Assembly (NCBI GenBank): GCA_963724665.1
Contig: CAVRVH010000012.1
Location: 496,001-560,000, forward strand
Direction: 5' to 3'
Source: DASUPK01 sp963724665
Lineage (GTDB): Bacteria > Actinomycetota > Thermoleophilia > Solirubrobacterales > 70-9
Length of the DNA stretch: 64,000 nucleotides
Positions within the stretch are counted from its first letter, which is position 1. Each line of letters starts with the position of its first letter. A program made the translations under genes and the position numbers. This document shows, piece by piece, positions 43,621 through 51,502 of this stretch. Below the pieces are notes generated by a model. It saw nothing but the letters and a program-made list of their open reading frames with translations, did no database searches and was not told where the DNA came from.

Positions 43621-45018
43621 CTAGAAACGGAAGTAGATGAAGGGAGGGACGCCCTGGCTCGGCACGGTCGCGCCGACGATCAGCACGACCAACGCGAGGG
43701 CCGCGCCGAGCAGGAGGGGACGGAGCCGGCCGATCCTCAGCTCGATGCCCTCCATCGGGCGCTCGGGCAGCAGCTGGAGGCCGATCACCAGGAGGATGGC
43801 CCCGACGACCGGGACCGAGTAGAGCGTCGCAGGGCCGGAGCGAACCAGCGCGGACATGTAGTCGCCGAACAGGGTGAGGTCGCTGGAGCGGAACAGGATC
43901 CAGCCGACGACGATCAGGTTGAAGGTGACGAACCACCGCAGCCAGCCCGGGAAGATGCGGCCGAGCCGGCCGTTGATCGCGTGCTCGGCAGACAGACCGG
44001 TCCCCTGGTACGCGCCCCAGGCGACGAAGTTCCAGGCGGCGCCGTGCCAGAGACCGCCGAGCGACATGGTGAGCATCAGGTTGATGTAGGTGCGCACCCG
44101 TCCCTTGCGGTTGCCGCCAAGCGGGATGTAGAGGTAGTCGCGGAGAAAGCGGGAGAGGGTCATATGCCAGCGTCGCCAGAAGTCCCGGAAGCCGGTGGCC
44201 CGGTATGGGCTGTTGAAGTTCTGTGGGAAGACGAACCCCATCAGCAGGGCGAGCCCGATCGCCATGTCGGTGTAGCCGGAGAAATCGCAGAAAATCTGGG
44301 CGGCGTAGGCGTAGGCCCCGAGGATCGCGTCCGGCGCGCTGAAGGACTGGGGGACCGCGAAGACCTTGTCGACCACCTCGCGGCCCAAGTAGTCGGCGAT
44401 CATCACCTTCTTGATCAGCCCGAGGGCGATCAGGGCGAGACCGGCGCCGACCGCGACGTGATCCGGATCGCGGGGCTTCTTGAGCTGAGGGAGGAACTCG
44501 CTGGCCCGGACGATCGGGCCGGCCACCAGGTGTGGGAAGAAGCTCAGGTAGATCGCGGCGTCCAGCAGCGAGGCGGGCTCCGTCTGGCGGCGCTTCACGT
44601 CTACCACGTAGGTGACCGCCTGGAAGCTGAAGAAGCTGACGCCGACGGGCAGGGCGATCGTCACCAGCGGCAGCGGCATGCCGAGGCCGATCGAGTCGAG
44701 GACGTCCGAGACGTCGGAGACGAAGAAGCCGTAGTACTTGAAGACGGCCAGGATTCCGAGGTCGAAGACGACGCCGCCCGCCGTGAACCACTTCCGAAGC
44801 CTCTCGTCCTCCGTGCGGTGGATCGCGACCACGGCGAGCTGGCTGACCAGCGTGATCGCGGCGAGCAGCAGGCAGAATCGCGGATCGGCGGCCGCGTAAA
44901 ACACATAGCTTGCGACGACGATGAACGGCTTCCAGACCTGCTGCCGGGGCATGAGCGCCCAGGAGAGGGCCAGGACGATGGGAAAGAAGATCGCGAACTC
45001 GACTGTCGGGAAGAGCAC
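43621..45018 (-). CDS. MBOAT family membrane-bound O-acyltransferase (AlgI-like)
   Basis: 465 residues from GTG 45018, where the first membrane segment VLFPTVEFAIFFPIVLALSW begins; longer starts would add unlikely sequence. About ten membrane helices. AlgI-type features are PVGVSFFSFQAVTYVVDVKR, FFPHLVAGPIVRASEFLPQL, CDFSGYTDMAIGLALLMGF, DFWRRWHMTLSRFLRDYLYI with PLGGNRKG, and the active-site His in LGGLWHGAAWNFVAWGAYQG. Such proteins pass acetyl groups from the cytoplasm to an exported glycan, helped by SGNH-type partners, one of which follows at once. The 5' end overlaps the divergent SGNH gene by 41 bases if both starts are right. Confidence 0.92.
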   Translation of the reverse strand: MLFPTVEFAIFFPIVLALSWALMPRQQVWKPFIVVASYVFYAAADPRFCLLLAAITLVSQLAVVAIHRTEDERLRKWFTAGGVVFDLGILAVFKYYGFFVSDVSDVLDSIGLGMPLPLVTIALPVGVSFFSFQAVTYVVDVKRRQTEPASLLDAAIYLSFFPHLVAGPIVRASEFLPQLKKPRDPDHVAVGAGLALIALGLIKKVMIADYLGREVVDKVFAVPQSFSAPDAILGAYAYAAQIFCDFSGYTDMAIGLALLMGFVFPQNFNSPYRATGFRDFWRRWHMTLSRFLRDYLYIPLGGNRKGRVRTYINLMLTMSLGGLWHGAAWNFVAWGAYQGTGLSAEHAINGRLGRIFPGWLRWFVTFNLIVVGWILFRSSDLTLFGDYMSALVRSGPATLYSVPVVGAILLVIGLQLLPERPMEGIELRIGRLRPLLLGAALALVVLIVGATVPSQGVPPFIYFRF

Positions 45019-45607
45019 GGGCGTCAGCCTAGGGATCGGACTTGCGGCGGCTCTCGTCGCCCTTGTGACGATGGTTGTGGCTCCGGTGGCCCGGGCCGGG
45101 TGCGGCGGCGTCGAGACCGCGAGCCCGAAGCACAAGGTCGCCCCGCGCCCGCCGCTGGCGGTCGGCGACTCCTCCATGCTGCTCGCTCTGCCGGCTCTGG
45201 CACGGGTCGGCTACAAGGTCAACGCGCGGGGGTGCCGCCAGTTCCCGGAGGGCCTGCGTCTGCTGCGCGACACCCGCAGGCGTCACGAGCTTCCGCACCT
45301 CGTCGTGCTGGCCCTGGGTGCGGACGCATCGGTGACGGCCGGCGAGATCCAGCAGGCGAAGAAGATCCTGGGCCCGAAGCGAAAGCTGGGTCTCGTGACG
45401 CCCCGCGAGCTCGGCGGCGGGCAGTCGAACGACGCCAACGTGATCCGCAACGCGGGTCAGCAGGATCCGGAGCGGGTCAAGGTGCTCGACTGGGTCCACT
45501 ACAGCGCCGGTCACGACAACTGGTTTCAGCCGGATGGCCTCCATCTGACGTTCACCGGAGCGAAAGCGTTCGCACGACTGCTGAAGAAGCTGGTCCCCCT
45601 GGCGTGA
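44978..45607 (+). CDS. Small exported SGNH-like protein, diverged paralogue
   Basis: 209 residues from ATG 44978, chosen because it gives a complete signal peptide (GVSLGIGLAAALVALVTMVV then APVARA). The domain copies the other two small SGNH-like proteins: PPLAVGDSSMLLALPALARV, VNARGCRQFPEGLRLLRD, KVLDWVHYSAGHDNW and QPDGLHLTFTGAKAFA. The block III position that reads NAYGNGG in the paralogues is LGADASV here, so the oxyanion Asn is missing and activity may be lost. The predicted start lies inside the divergent MBOAT gene; a later start would cut the signal peptide. A family-2 hairpin repeat begins 1 base after the stop. Confidence 0.7.
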   Translation: MGKKIANSTVGKSTGVSLGIGLAAALVALVTMVVAPVARAGCGGVETASPKHKVAPRPPLAVGDSSMLLALPALARVGYKVNARGCRQFPEGLRLLRDTRRRHELPHLVVLALGADASVTAGEIQQAKKILGPKRKLGLVTPRELGGGQSNDANVIRNAGQQDPERVKVLDWVHYSAGHDNWFQPDGLHLTFTGAKAFARLLKKLVPLA

Positions 45608-45643
45608 TGCGAGGGGGCGCCGCCAGGCGCCACCCGTTTGATG
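45608..45643 (+). repeat. Hairpin repeat, family 2 copy C (gene 3' end)
   Basis: TGCGAGGGG, then GCGCC-GCCA-GGCGC, then CACCCGTTTGATG. Relative to the other two copies the outer pair has changed from T-A to G-C, again keeping pairing. It lies between the stop at 45607 and the convergent gene ending at 45648. Confidence 0.65.
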
Positions 45644-45647
45644 AAGT

Positions 45648-46310
45648 TCAGGGCAAGGGCGGAAAGCGACCGGTCCTCGCCAGCGGTAGCGCCTGAGCCA
45701 GGAAGTCCGCATACGCCTGGGCGCCCGTGTAGTTCGGGTGGAAGAGGTCGGGCAGGAACCAGGCGCCGGGAGTCGGCTCGGCGGCGTGGTGGGAAAGGCT
45801 GTACTTCACCCAGTCGAGAACGAAGATCCGGTGGGGGTACTGCTTGGCCGCCTTGAACAGGACGTCGGTATTCGGCGCGGGCGGGGCGCCGGTATCGGCG
45901 TTGTAGGCAGTGATCAGGCCCAGGACGCGTCTCTTCCCGAGCACATCGAGAGCCTCCGAGATCAGCCCGGGATTCACCCCGCCGTTGCCGTAGGCGTTGA
46001 TCATCACGAGGTGGGGGAGGTGTCCCTTCGCCTTCAGCTTCCGAGCGATGTTGACCGCCTCCATGAAGCCGCGGCAGCCGCGAGCGTTGACCGAGTAGCC
46101 CGCTGCGTCGAGGTTCGGGATCGGCAGGATCATCGTCGAGTCGCCGATCGCCACCGGCGCACGGCCCTTCGGGTTCGGGTCGACGTCGGCATTCCCGCGA
46201 TGAATCTTCTTGCAGCCGAAGTCCGGCTCCCGGGCGCCGTGGGCCGCGCTCGCGAGACCCGCAAGAAGGCAGAGTGCAACGACCGCGGCGGTTCCCTGGC
46301 GAACCCGCAT
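45648..46310 (-). CDS. Exported SGNH-like protein, paralogue of the one at 40883
   Basis: 220 residues with a signal peptide (GTAAVVALCLLAGLASAAHG) and no C-terminal anchor. The domain is nearly collinear with the 40883 protein: EPDFGCKKIHRGNADVDPNP, PVAIGDSTMILPIPNLDAAG, VNARGCRGFMEAVNIARKL, LVMINAYGNGGVNPGLISEA, ITAYNADTGAPPAPNTDVLF and WFLPDLFHPNYTGAQAYADF. The Ser, Gly/Asn and Asp/His positions are all kept, so it could be active. It stands 24 bases downstream of the second PotC gene's stop side and is convergent with the diverged copy at 44978. Substrate unknown. Confidence 0.76.
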   Translation of the reverse strand: MRVRQGTAAVVALCLLAGLASAAHGAREPDFGCKKIHRGNADVDPNPKGRAPVAIGDSTMILPIPNLDAAGYSVNARGCRGFMEAVNIARKLKAKGHLPHLVMINAYGNGGVNPGLISEALDVLGKRRVLGLITAYNADTGAPPAPNTDVLFKAAKQYPHRIFVLDWVKYSLSHHAAEPTPGAWFLPDLFHPNYTGAQAYADFLAQALPLARTGRFPPLP

Positions 46311-46333
46311 AGCCCGGTGAGTCTACGACGAGA

Positions 46334-47179
46334 TCAGTTCGGGACCACGGCGCTCTCGGCGACCGCGGCCGCTCCGCCGCGAGAGCTGATGCTCTCCTCG
46401 CGAGTGAGCCGGTGCGCGATGTAGACCGGAATGATCGAGAGCAGGACGACGACCACCGCGACCACGTTGGTGATCGGCAGCTGCTGGCCCCGGAAGAGGT
46501 TGTCGAGGATCCAGATCGGCAGCGTCTGCTGGCCGGCGCCGAGGGTGAACGTGGTGACGATGATCTCGTCGAAGGAGAGCGCGAACGCCAATAGAGCGCC
46601 CGCGACCAGCGCCGTCTGCATGCCGGGCAGGGTGACGTGCCTGAAGGTCTGCCAGGTATGTGCGCCGAGGTCGGCCGAGGCCTCCTCGAGGTTCTCCGAC
46701 ACCCGCCGGAGGCGAGCGATCACGTTGTTGTAGACGACGACGATGCAGAAGGTGGCGTGCGCGACGATCACAGTGAAGAGGCCGAGCGTGACGCCGAGCA
46801 CCTGCGTGAAGGTGTCGCTCAGCGCGAGCCCGGTGACGATGCCCGGCAGCGCGATTGGGATCACCACCAGGAACGAGACCGTCTCCCTGCCGAAGAATCG
46901 GTACCGCGCTACCGCGAAGGAGGCGAGCGTGCCAAGGATCAGGGCGATCCCGGTCGCGGCGAGTCCAACCTTGATCGAGGTGAAGAAGGCGCTGCGGGCG
47001 GCGTGATCGTGGAAGGCCTCGCTGAACCACTTCGTCGTGACGCTGTCGAGCGGCCACTTCAGCGTGGTGCCTCCGTTGAAGGCGTAGATCGCGATGACCA
47101 GCAGCGGGATGTAGATGAAGGCGAGCGTGATCCCGACGCCGACGCGCAAGAGGTTTCTGTAGCGGGGGGAGAGGGTCAT
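46334..47179 (-). CDS. potC: Spermidine/putrescine-type ABC transporter permease PotC (locus 2)
   Basis: 281 residues, intact. Six membrane helices, starting VGVGITLAFIYIPLLVIAIY, with the periplasmic loop FNGGTTLKWPLDSVTTKWFS. The EAA loop reads LEEASADLGAHTWQTFRHVT followed by LPGMQTAL, the contact to the ATPase. It forms the channel with PotB2, whose stop is 4 bases upstream of this start. The order A-D-B-C is the same as in locus 1, but sequences differ, so the locus is not a recent duplicate. The C-terminus adds about 30 Ala/Ser-rich residues. Confidence 0.9.
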   Translation of the reverse strand: MTLSPRYRNLLRVGVGITLAFIYIPLLVIAIYAFNGGTTLKWPLDSVTTKWFSEAFHDHAARSAFFTSIKVGLAATGIALILGTLASFAVARYRFFGRETVSFLVVIPIALPGIVTGLALSDTFTQVLGVTLGLFTVIVAHATFCIVVVYNNVIARLRRVSENLEEASADLGAHTWQTFRHVTLPGMQTALVAGALLAFALSFDEIIVTTFTLGAGQQTLPIWILDNLFRGQQLPITNVVAVVVVLLSIIPVYIAHRLTREESISSRGGAAAVAESAVVPN

Positions 47180-47183
47180 CTGA

Positions 47184-48083
47184 CTAAAGGTGCTCGAAGG
47201 CCCCGAGGCGGCGGGCGATCAGCAGGTAGCCGACCATCACCACGATCGGCACCGTCGCGAACGCGGAGGCCAGGGGCAGGTTGTCGGTGTGGTTGGTGAA
47301 GACGACGTTGCCGATGAACTGGGTGCTGGGGGAGACCAGCGAAGGAGTGATGTAGTCGCCCAGAGTCAGCGAGAACGTGAAGATCGAGCCGGCGACCACG
47401 GCCGGGAAGACCAGCGGCAGGATCACCCGCCGGAACGTGCGACCGGGCTTCGCGCCCAGGTCCTCCGAGGCGGACAGCAGGGAATCGGGGATGCGCTCGA
47501 GCCCCGCGTAGATCGGCAGGATCATGTACGGGAGCCAGAGATAGCTCTCCACGATCCAGACGGCGGTGGTTCCGAATCCGGGGCCGCTGAGGCCCAGCGG
47601 GTCGAGCGCCCAGTTGACGATCCCGTTGGCGCCGAGCATCGTCTGCCAGGCGTAGACCTTGACCAGGTAGAAGGACCAGAGCGGCATCAGCACCGCGACG
47701 ACAAGGAGTCCCTTCACCCTCGGGCTGGCGATCTTCGCCATGTAGAAGGCGATCGGGAAGGCCAGCAGCGCGTCGGTCAGCGTCACGGCGGAGGCGACGC
47801 CGACCGTCCGCAGGGCCACCGAGCGGTAGACGTCGGTGTTCCAGAGCTCCTTGTAGTTGTCGAAGGTGAAGCCCTTGACCAGCTCGCCGCTGATGGCGTC
47901 AACGCTCCAGAAGGAGGCGATCAGCAGGACCGCCAGGGATCCCAGGTAGAGAATGACCAGCCACCCGAGGGGTCCGGCCAGCAGAGCGCCGACCTGAAGG
48001 CGCGGGCGGCCATTGAAGAGGTCGGCGAGCCTGCGGCCCACCGACCTCTTCTGCGGCCCGGCGCTTAGGCCGGCCGCTTCCAT
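47184..48083 (-). CDS. potB: Spermidine/putrescine-type ABC transporter permease PotB (locus 2)
   Basis: 299 residues. After a cytoplasmic N-terminus, helices begin LVILYLGSLAVLLIASFWSV. Family motifs are PLWSFYLVKVYAWQTMLGAN and GIVNWALDPLGLSGPGF, close to the PotB/PotH pattern, and the EAA loop is LLSASEDLGAKPGRTFRRVI followed by LPLVFPAV. It is encoded 10 bases downstream of the PotD2 stop and 4 bases upstream of PotC2, in one operon. It pairs with PotC2 to form the import channel for a polyamine or related cation. Confidence 0.9.
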   Translation of the reverse strand: MEAAGLSAGPQKRSVGRRLADLFNGRPRLQVGALLAGPLGWLVILYLGSLAVLLIASFWSVDAISGELVKGFTFDNYKELWNTDVYRSVALRTVGVASAVTLTDALLAFPIAFYMAKIASPRVKGLLVVAVLMPLWSFYLVKVYAWQTMLGANGIVNWALDPLGLSGPGFGTTAVWIVESYLWLPYMILPIYAGLERIPDSLLSASEDLGAKPGRTFRRVILPLVFPAVVAGSIFTFSLTLGDYITPSLVSPSTQFIGNVVFTNHTDNLPLASAFATVPIVVMVGYLLIARRLGAFEHL

Positions 48084-48093
48084 GACCTGTTAA

Positions 48094-49323
48094 TCAACCC
48101 TTGATCTGGGTCCATGCAGCGGACCAGTCGTTGTAGTCCTTGCACGTGTTACCGCGGCTATCTCCGCAGTCCGCAAGGGGCACCTGCCAGTAGTAGACCC
48201 GCTTCCAGAAATTCGGGTCCGCTGCGCGGTACTCGTTACAGAACTGTGGATCCGGGGGAAGGCCGTCGGCCTTCGCCGCCGCGGTCAACGTGGATGGATC
48301 GCACGACTTGCTCTGTGCGGGCGCCTCACCGAAGTACTGAGCAACCTCGGCATTCGCCTGCGGCGAGACGATGAAATTCATCCACTTGTACATGCAGTTC
48401 GGATGCGCCGCGTTCTTGGCGATCATCCAGGTGTCGGACCAGCCCGTCGCGCCCTCCGACGGCAGGAACCCGGTGCTCGGACCAGGTGCGGCCACCGGTG
48501 CACCCGCCGCCTTCAGGGCGAAGTACTGGTACTGCCACGTCGTGCCCACCACGGAGTCGCCGTTGGTGAACGAGTTGATCTGCGGCGTTGCCAGCGCCCA
48601 GTACTGCCCGACATTCGGGTGCTGCTGCTTGAGCAGGTTGACGGCCGCGTTGAACTGGCTGTCATCGAGCTCGTACGGGTTCGTGATACCCAGGCTGGGC
48701 TGGTGGGCCTTCAGGTATACGGCGGCATCCGCGATGTAGATCGGGTCGTCGTAAACGCTGATCTTGCCCTTGTACTTCGCTGCCTGAGCTGGGTCGAGCA
48801 TCACCGACCATGAGGTCGGCGCAGGCTTGACGTCATTCGAGTTCCACATCAAGAGGTCAGCCCCACGGCCGTGCGGGATTCCGTAATTGGTCCCGTCGAA
48901 CGTGTTGTACGGCTGGTTCTTGAGGTCCTCGAAAATCGTCTTGTAGTTCGGCACCAGGTCGGTGTTGACCGGAGCGACGTCACCTCCGTCGACGAGCTTC
49001 GCTGTCGCGTTGCCCGACGCCGAGACGCCGTCCCACTGCCCGGTACGCATCAGGTCGACCATCTCGTCCGAGGTGCCGGCCTCCTTCAACTTGATCTGGC
49101 AGCCCGTCTCCTTCTCGAAGTCGGACTTCCATGGGTCGGCGACGTATCCGGGCCATGCAACGAGGTTCAACTGACCCTCGCCGGCCCCCACGGACTTCTG
49201 GGCGCTTCCGTTGTCGTTGCTGCTGCTGCTTCCGCCACACCCGGCGATGATCAGCATGGTGGCGGCGAGCCCTCCGACGATCGCGGCGGGCAGCCAGGCG
49301 GAGCGAGCTCTGAGTCGGCTCAC
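48094..49323 (-). CDS. potD: Polyamine-type substrate-binding lipoprotein PotD (locus 2)
   Basis: 409 residues from GTG 49323, which overlaps the PotA2 stop as GTGA; an upstream GTG is less likely. The lipobox IIAGC follows WLPAAIVGGLAATML. The PotD/PotF-like fold is seen in LNLVAWPGYVADPWKSDFEK, CQIKLKEAGTSDEMVDLM, YGIPHGRGADLLMWNSNDVK and WMIAKNAAHPNCMYKWMNF. Compared with PotD1 it has extra Cys (four near the C-terminus: SCDPS, FCNEY, DCGDS, TCKDY) that could form two disulphides. This branch includes binding proteins for polyamines and for other amines, so the ligand is open. Confidence 0.88.
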   Translation of the reverse strand: MSRLRARSAWLPAAIVGGLAATMLIIAGCGGSSSSNDNGSAQKSVGAGEGQLNLVAWPGYVADPWKSDFEKETGCQIKLKEAGTSDEMVDLMRTGQWDGVSASGNATAKLVDGGDVAPVNTDLVPNYKTIFEDLKNQPYNTFDGTNYGIPHGRGADLLMWNSNDVKPAPTSWSVMLDPAQAAKYKGKISVYDDPIYIADAAVYLKAHQPSLGITNPYELDDSQFNAAVNLLKQQHPNVGQYWALATPQINSFTNGDSVVGTTWQYQYFALKAAGAPVAAPGPSTGFLPSEGATGWSDTWMIAKNAAHPNCMYKWMNFIVSPQANAEVAQYFGEAPAQSKSCDPSTLTAAAKADGLPPDPQFCNEYRAADPNFWKRVYYWQVPLADCGDSRGNTCKDYNDWSAAWTQIKG

Positions 49324-50327
49324 TTTCCTTCCTCCTCTCCCTTTACGGCGACGGTCTGATCCGCTCGCCATCCAATTTTCACCTTGCGGCCGCGTTCAGC
49401 CTGGACCTCCGCGGAGGTTGTCTCCAGGTTCTGGCGGACGATTTGAAGCTGCCCCCCCGCTTCGAGATCGACGAGATAGCGCGTGATCATCCCGGCGTAG
49501 GAGACATCCTTGATCGTCCCCTCCTCGACATGAAGTCCTTTCGGCGCCTGGCCGTTCTCAACGAAGAAGATCTTCTCCGGGCGCACGGTGATCTGCTGAC
49601 CGTCCCGCTCGAGCAGGTTCGAGACGCCGACGAAGCCGGCGACGAAGGCGTTATGCGGCCGCTCGTAGATCTCCGTCGGCGAGCCGATCTGCTCGATCCC
49701 GCCCTCGTTGAAGACCGCGATCCGGTCCGACATCGTCAGAGCCTCGTCCTGGTCGTGGGTCACGTAGATGAACGTGATTCCAACCTGGCCCTTGATCGTC
49801 TTCAGCTCGACCTGCATCTGCTCGCGCAGCTTCAGGTCGAGTGCGCCGAGCGGCTCATCGAGCAGGAGGACCCTGGGCTCGTTGACGATGGCGCGCGCGA
49901 GGGCCACCCGCTGCTGCTGGCCTCCCGAAAGCTGGTTCGGCTTGCGGTCCTCGTACCCCGCCAGCCGCACGGTGGCGAGAGCCTGCGATGCCCGCTGCCG
50001 GCGCTCATCCTTGGCGACGCCCTTGACGCGCAGCCCGTAGGCGACGTTCTCGCCCACGGTCATATGGGGGAAGAGCGCGTAGTCCTGGAAGACGGTGTTG
50101 ACCGAGCGGTCGTAGGGGGGCAGCCCGGTCACGTCCTTGCCGGCGAGCTCGACCCGGCCGGTGTCGGGCTCCTCGAAGCCGGCGATCATGCGCAGCGTGG
50201 TGGTCTTGCCGGATCCCGACGGGCCCAGGAGCGTGAAGAACTCGCCGCGCTTCACCTCGAGGTCAAGCCCCTCGACCGCGGCCACCTCGCCGTAGTGCTT
50301 GCTGACGCCGACCAGGCGGACGTCCAC
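49320..50327 (-). CDS. potA: Polyamine-type ABC transporter ATPase PotA (locus 2)
   Basis: 335 residues, GTG 50327 as first in-frame start. The nucleotide-binding domain is intact: Walker A LGPSGSGKTTTLRMIAG, Q loop TVFQDYALFPHMTVGENV, signature LSGGQQQRVALARAIVN, Walker B VLLLDEPLGALDLKLR and switch His in YVTHDQDEALTMSDRIAVFN. The C-terminal TOBE-like regulatory domain (ITVRPEKIFFV onward) is also intact, unlike the frameshifted PotA1. The protein-sized open frame continues some codons upstream without a start codon, so a non-standard longer start cannot be excluded. A CGTTGTACGGTG site lies 107 bases before the start on the same strand. Confidence 0.92.
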   Translation of the reverse strand: MDVRLVGVSKHYGEVAAVEGLDLEVKRGEFFTLLGPSGSGKTTTLRMIAGFEEPDTGRVELAGKDVTGLPPYDRSVNTVFQDYALFPHMTVGENVAYGLRVKGVAKDERRQRASQALATVRLAGYEDRKPNQLSGGQQQRVALARAIVNEPRVLLLDEPLGALDLKLREQMQVELKTIKGQVGITFIYVTHDQDEALTMSDRIAVFNEGGIEQIGSPTEIYERPHNAFVAGFVGVSNLLERDGQQITVRPEKIFFVENGQAPKGLHVEEGTIKDVSYAGMITRYLVDLEAGGQLQIVRQNLETTSAEVQAERGRKVKIGWRADQTVAVKGEEEGK

Positions 50328-50433
50328 GTCCTCAGCGCCGGGCGGGGCGCCACTCTCCTCTTCAGTCGTCGATGCCTGGGTCGAGGCTACGGCCTTCTCC
50401 TTCGTTGGCTTCCGGGACCGGGTCGGCTGTGCG

Positions 50434-50445
50434 CACCGTACAACG
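50434..50445 (-). promoter_or_regulatory. CGTTGTACGGTG site upstream of the second Pot operon
   Basis: On the minus strand this reads CGTTGTACGGTG, identical to the 12-mer at 32271-32282 in the aminotransferase promoter. It lies 107 bases before the PotA2 start, against 108 bases from the palindrome to the locus-1 permease start. A shared regulator of the two loci is inferred. The rest of the 244-base gap (50328-50571) holds no gene I can support. Confidence 0.55.
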
Positions 50446-50513
50446 CGCCCCGATCAGGCCATAGGTATATCCGAGCGTCGCCCTGCGTAGCGAGGACGTG
50501 ATGGCCAATCTTT

Positions 50514-50536
50514 GCGGGATGCCTTGGACATCCCGC
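50514..50536. terminator. Hairpin between PotA2 promoter region and NlpC/P60 gene
   Basis: GCGGGATG-N7-CATCCCGC is a perfect 8-bp stem located 35 bases after the stop of the minus-strand gene ending at 50572. It has no T-run. It may end that transcript. Confidence 0.4.
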
Positions 50537-50571
50537 CTTCGACGGTTGGGACAGCCGGGTCCTGAGGGTGC

Positions 50572-51162
50572 CTAGTAGCCCGGGTAGTACTTGGCGGTGT
50601 AGCCGGTGGCCTTGCGCTTGTGCTGGCGCCAGCGTGGCCCTGAGCCCTGGTTCAGCCGCTCGCCGACCGCGGAGGTGTCGAACCGAAGTCCGGCGACCAC
50701 CATGTAGGCGTGGCTCGCATTGGCATAGACCGTGATCCAGCGACCCTTGCCGGGGACGCCCCAGCTGGCGGCGAGAGGCCCGGAGGGCTCTGGGCTGGAC
50801 AGGAAGCCGGCCGCGTGCAAAACGTAGCTCACGGCACCCGAGCAGTCATAGCCGTTATCGGTGAAGCTCCTGTGGCCACCGCCCCAGATGTACGGGAAGG
50901 TGTGGATCGCGTTCCCCGCGGCGATCGCCGCCTGGATGTTGGCGGGCGCGTCCGCGGGCGCCATGGCGGTGCCGTCCTTCAGCAGCTTCGCGCGGCCGGG
51001 AGGGCCGACGGGCGCTGCCGGATCGGTCGTCGTCGTTGTGGTTCCGCCGGGCGGCCCGGACCCGCCGGTCTGAGCGGCCGCCGGCACTGCCGCGGCCAAG
51101 ATTGCAATCGCGGTGACCCCCGCCACTGCGAGGCGACGCTTCGAGCTAGGTGTGCTTCGCAT
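50572..51162 (-). CDS. Exported NlpC/P60-like cell-wall hydrolase, paralogue 1, under a c-di-AMP riboswitch
   Basis: 196 residues from ATG 51162 (AGGAGA upstream). It has a signal peptide (LAVAGVTAIAILAAAVPAAA), a Thr/Pro/Gly linker (GGTTTTTTDPAAPVGPPG) and an NlpC/P60-type domain. The catalytic Cys lies in NGYDCSGAVSYVLHAAGFL, preceded by FPYIWGGGHRSF, and the His is in ANASHAYMVVAGLRFDTS. The end VGERLNQGSGPRWRQHKRKA is shared by all three paralogues here. NlpC/P60 enzymes cut peptide cross-links of peptidoglycan outside the cell. A complete ydaO-type riboswitch lies between promoter and start, so c-di-AMP should control expression. Confidence 0.88.
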   Translation of the reverse strand: MRSTPSSKRRLAVAGVTAIAILAAAVPAAAQTGGSGPPGGTTTTTTDPAAPVGPPGRAKLLKDGTAMAPADAPANIQAAIAAGNAIHTFPYIWGGGHRSFTDNGYDCSGAVSYVLHAAGFLSSPEPSGPLAASWGVPGKGRWITVYANASHAYMVVAGLRFDTSAVGERLNQGSGPRWRQHKRKATGYTAKYYPGY

Positions 51163-51177
51163 CAACAGTTCTCCTTT

Positions 51178-51306
51178 GCAGGCCTGCGGGGTTAGCTGAC
51201 GGGCTGGCGCTTGAGGAGCCTGCGCCCCCACCCTTCGACTGCGGTGGGTTAGCCCCAACACTTGGTTCCCCCGCTCCCATCGCCTCTTGGGGATGGGACT
51301 CGGCGT
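51178..51306 (-). promoter_or_regulatory. c-di-AMP (ydaO/yuaA-type) riboswitch 1
   Basis: Read on the minus strand, the leader holds the conserved blocks of the class in order: CCGAGTCCC, a variable arm, GAGCGGGGGAACCAA, TTGGGGCTAACCC, a second variable arm, and GTCAGCTAACCCCGCAGGC. It ends 16 bases before the ATG of the NlpC/P60 gene. This RNA class binds c-di-AMP and in actinobacteria commonly precedes cell-wall hydrolase genes. Confidence 0.9.
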
Positions 51307-51430
51307 AACTGGCGCGGGACCTTACCAAACGTGAGAGATCCTTTGCAATTGACAACCGTTCACTCGTGATTTCACGCACGATCTTTGGATTCGACGCCTG
51401 GAAGGCAGGCTCCTTCCCCTCGCGGACACC

Positions 51431-51476
51431 AAAAAAGAAGGAAACGCCGCGCCGCCCGGGAGAGGCGACGCGACGC
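51431..51476 (-). terminator. Intrinsic terminator of NlpC/P60 paralogue 2
   Basis: On the minus strand, a 12-bp stem (CGTCGCGTCGCC / GGCGGCGCGGCG, two T-G pairs) is followed by TTTCCTTCTTTTTT. It starts about 27 bases after the stop at 51503. This is the best classical terminator in the window. Confidence 0.85.
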
Positions 51477-51502
51477 ACCTAGGGGAGGAGAGTTGGCCTC
51501 GG

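Noticed and set aside
42637..45696. A 1019-codon open frame on the plus strand
   Set aside because: It runs antisense through the DUF459-like and MBOAT genes, whose motifs and membrane helices are convincing. Its own product is a low-complexity Asp/Glu/Arg/Gln mixture typical of GC-rich shadow frames.
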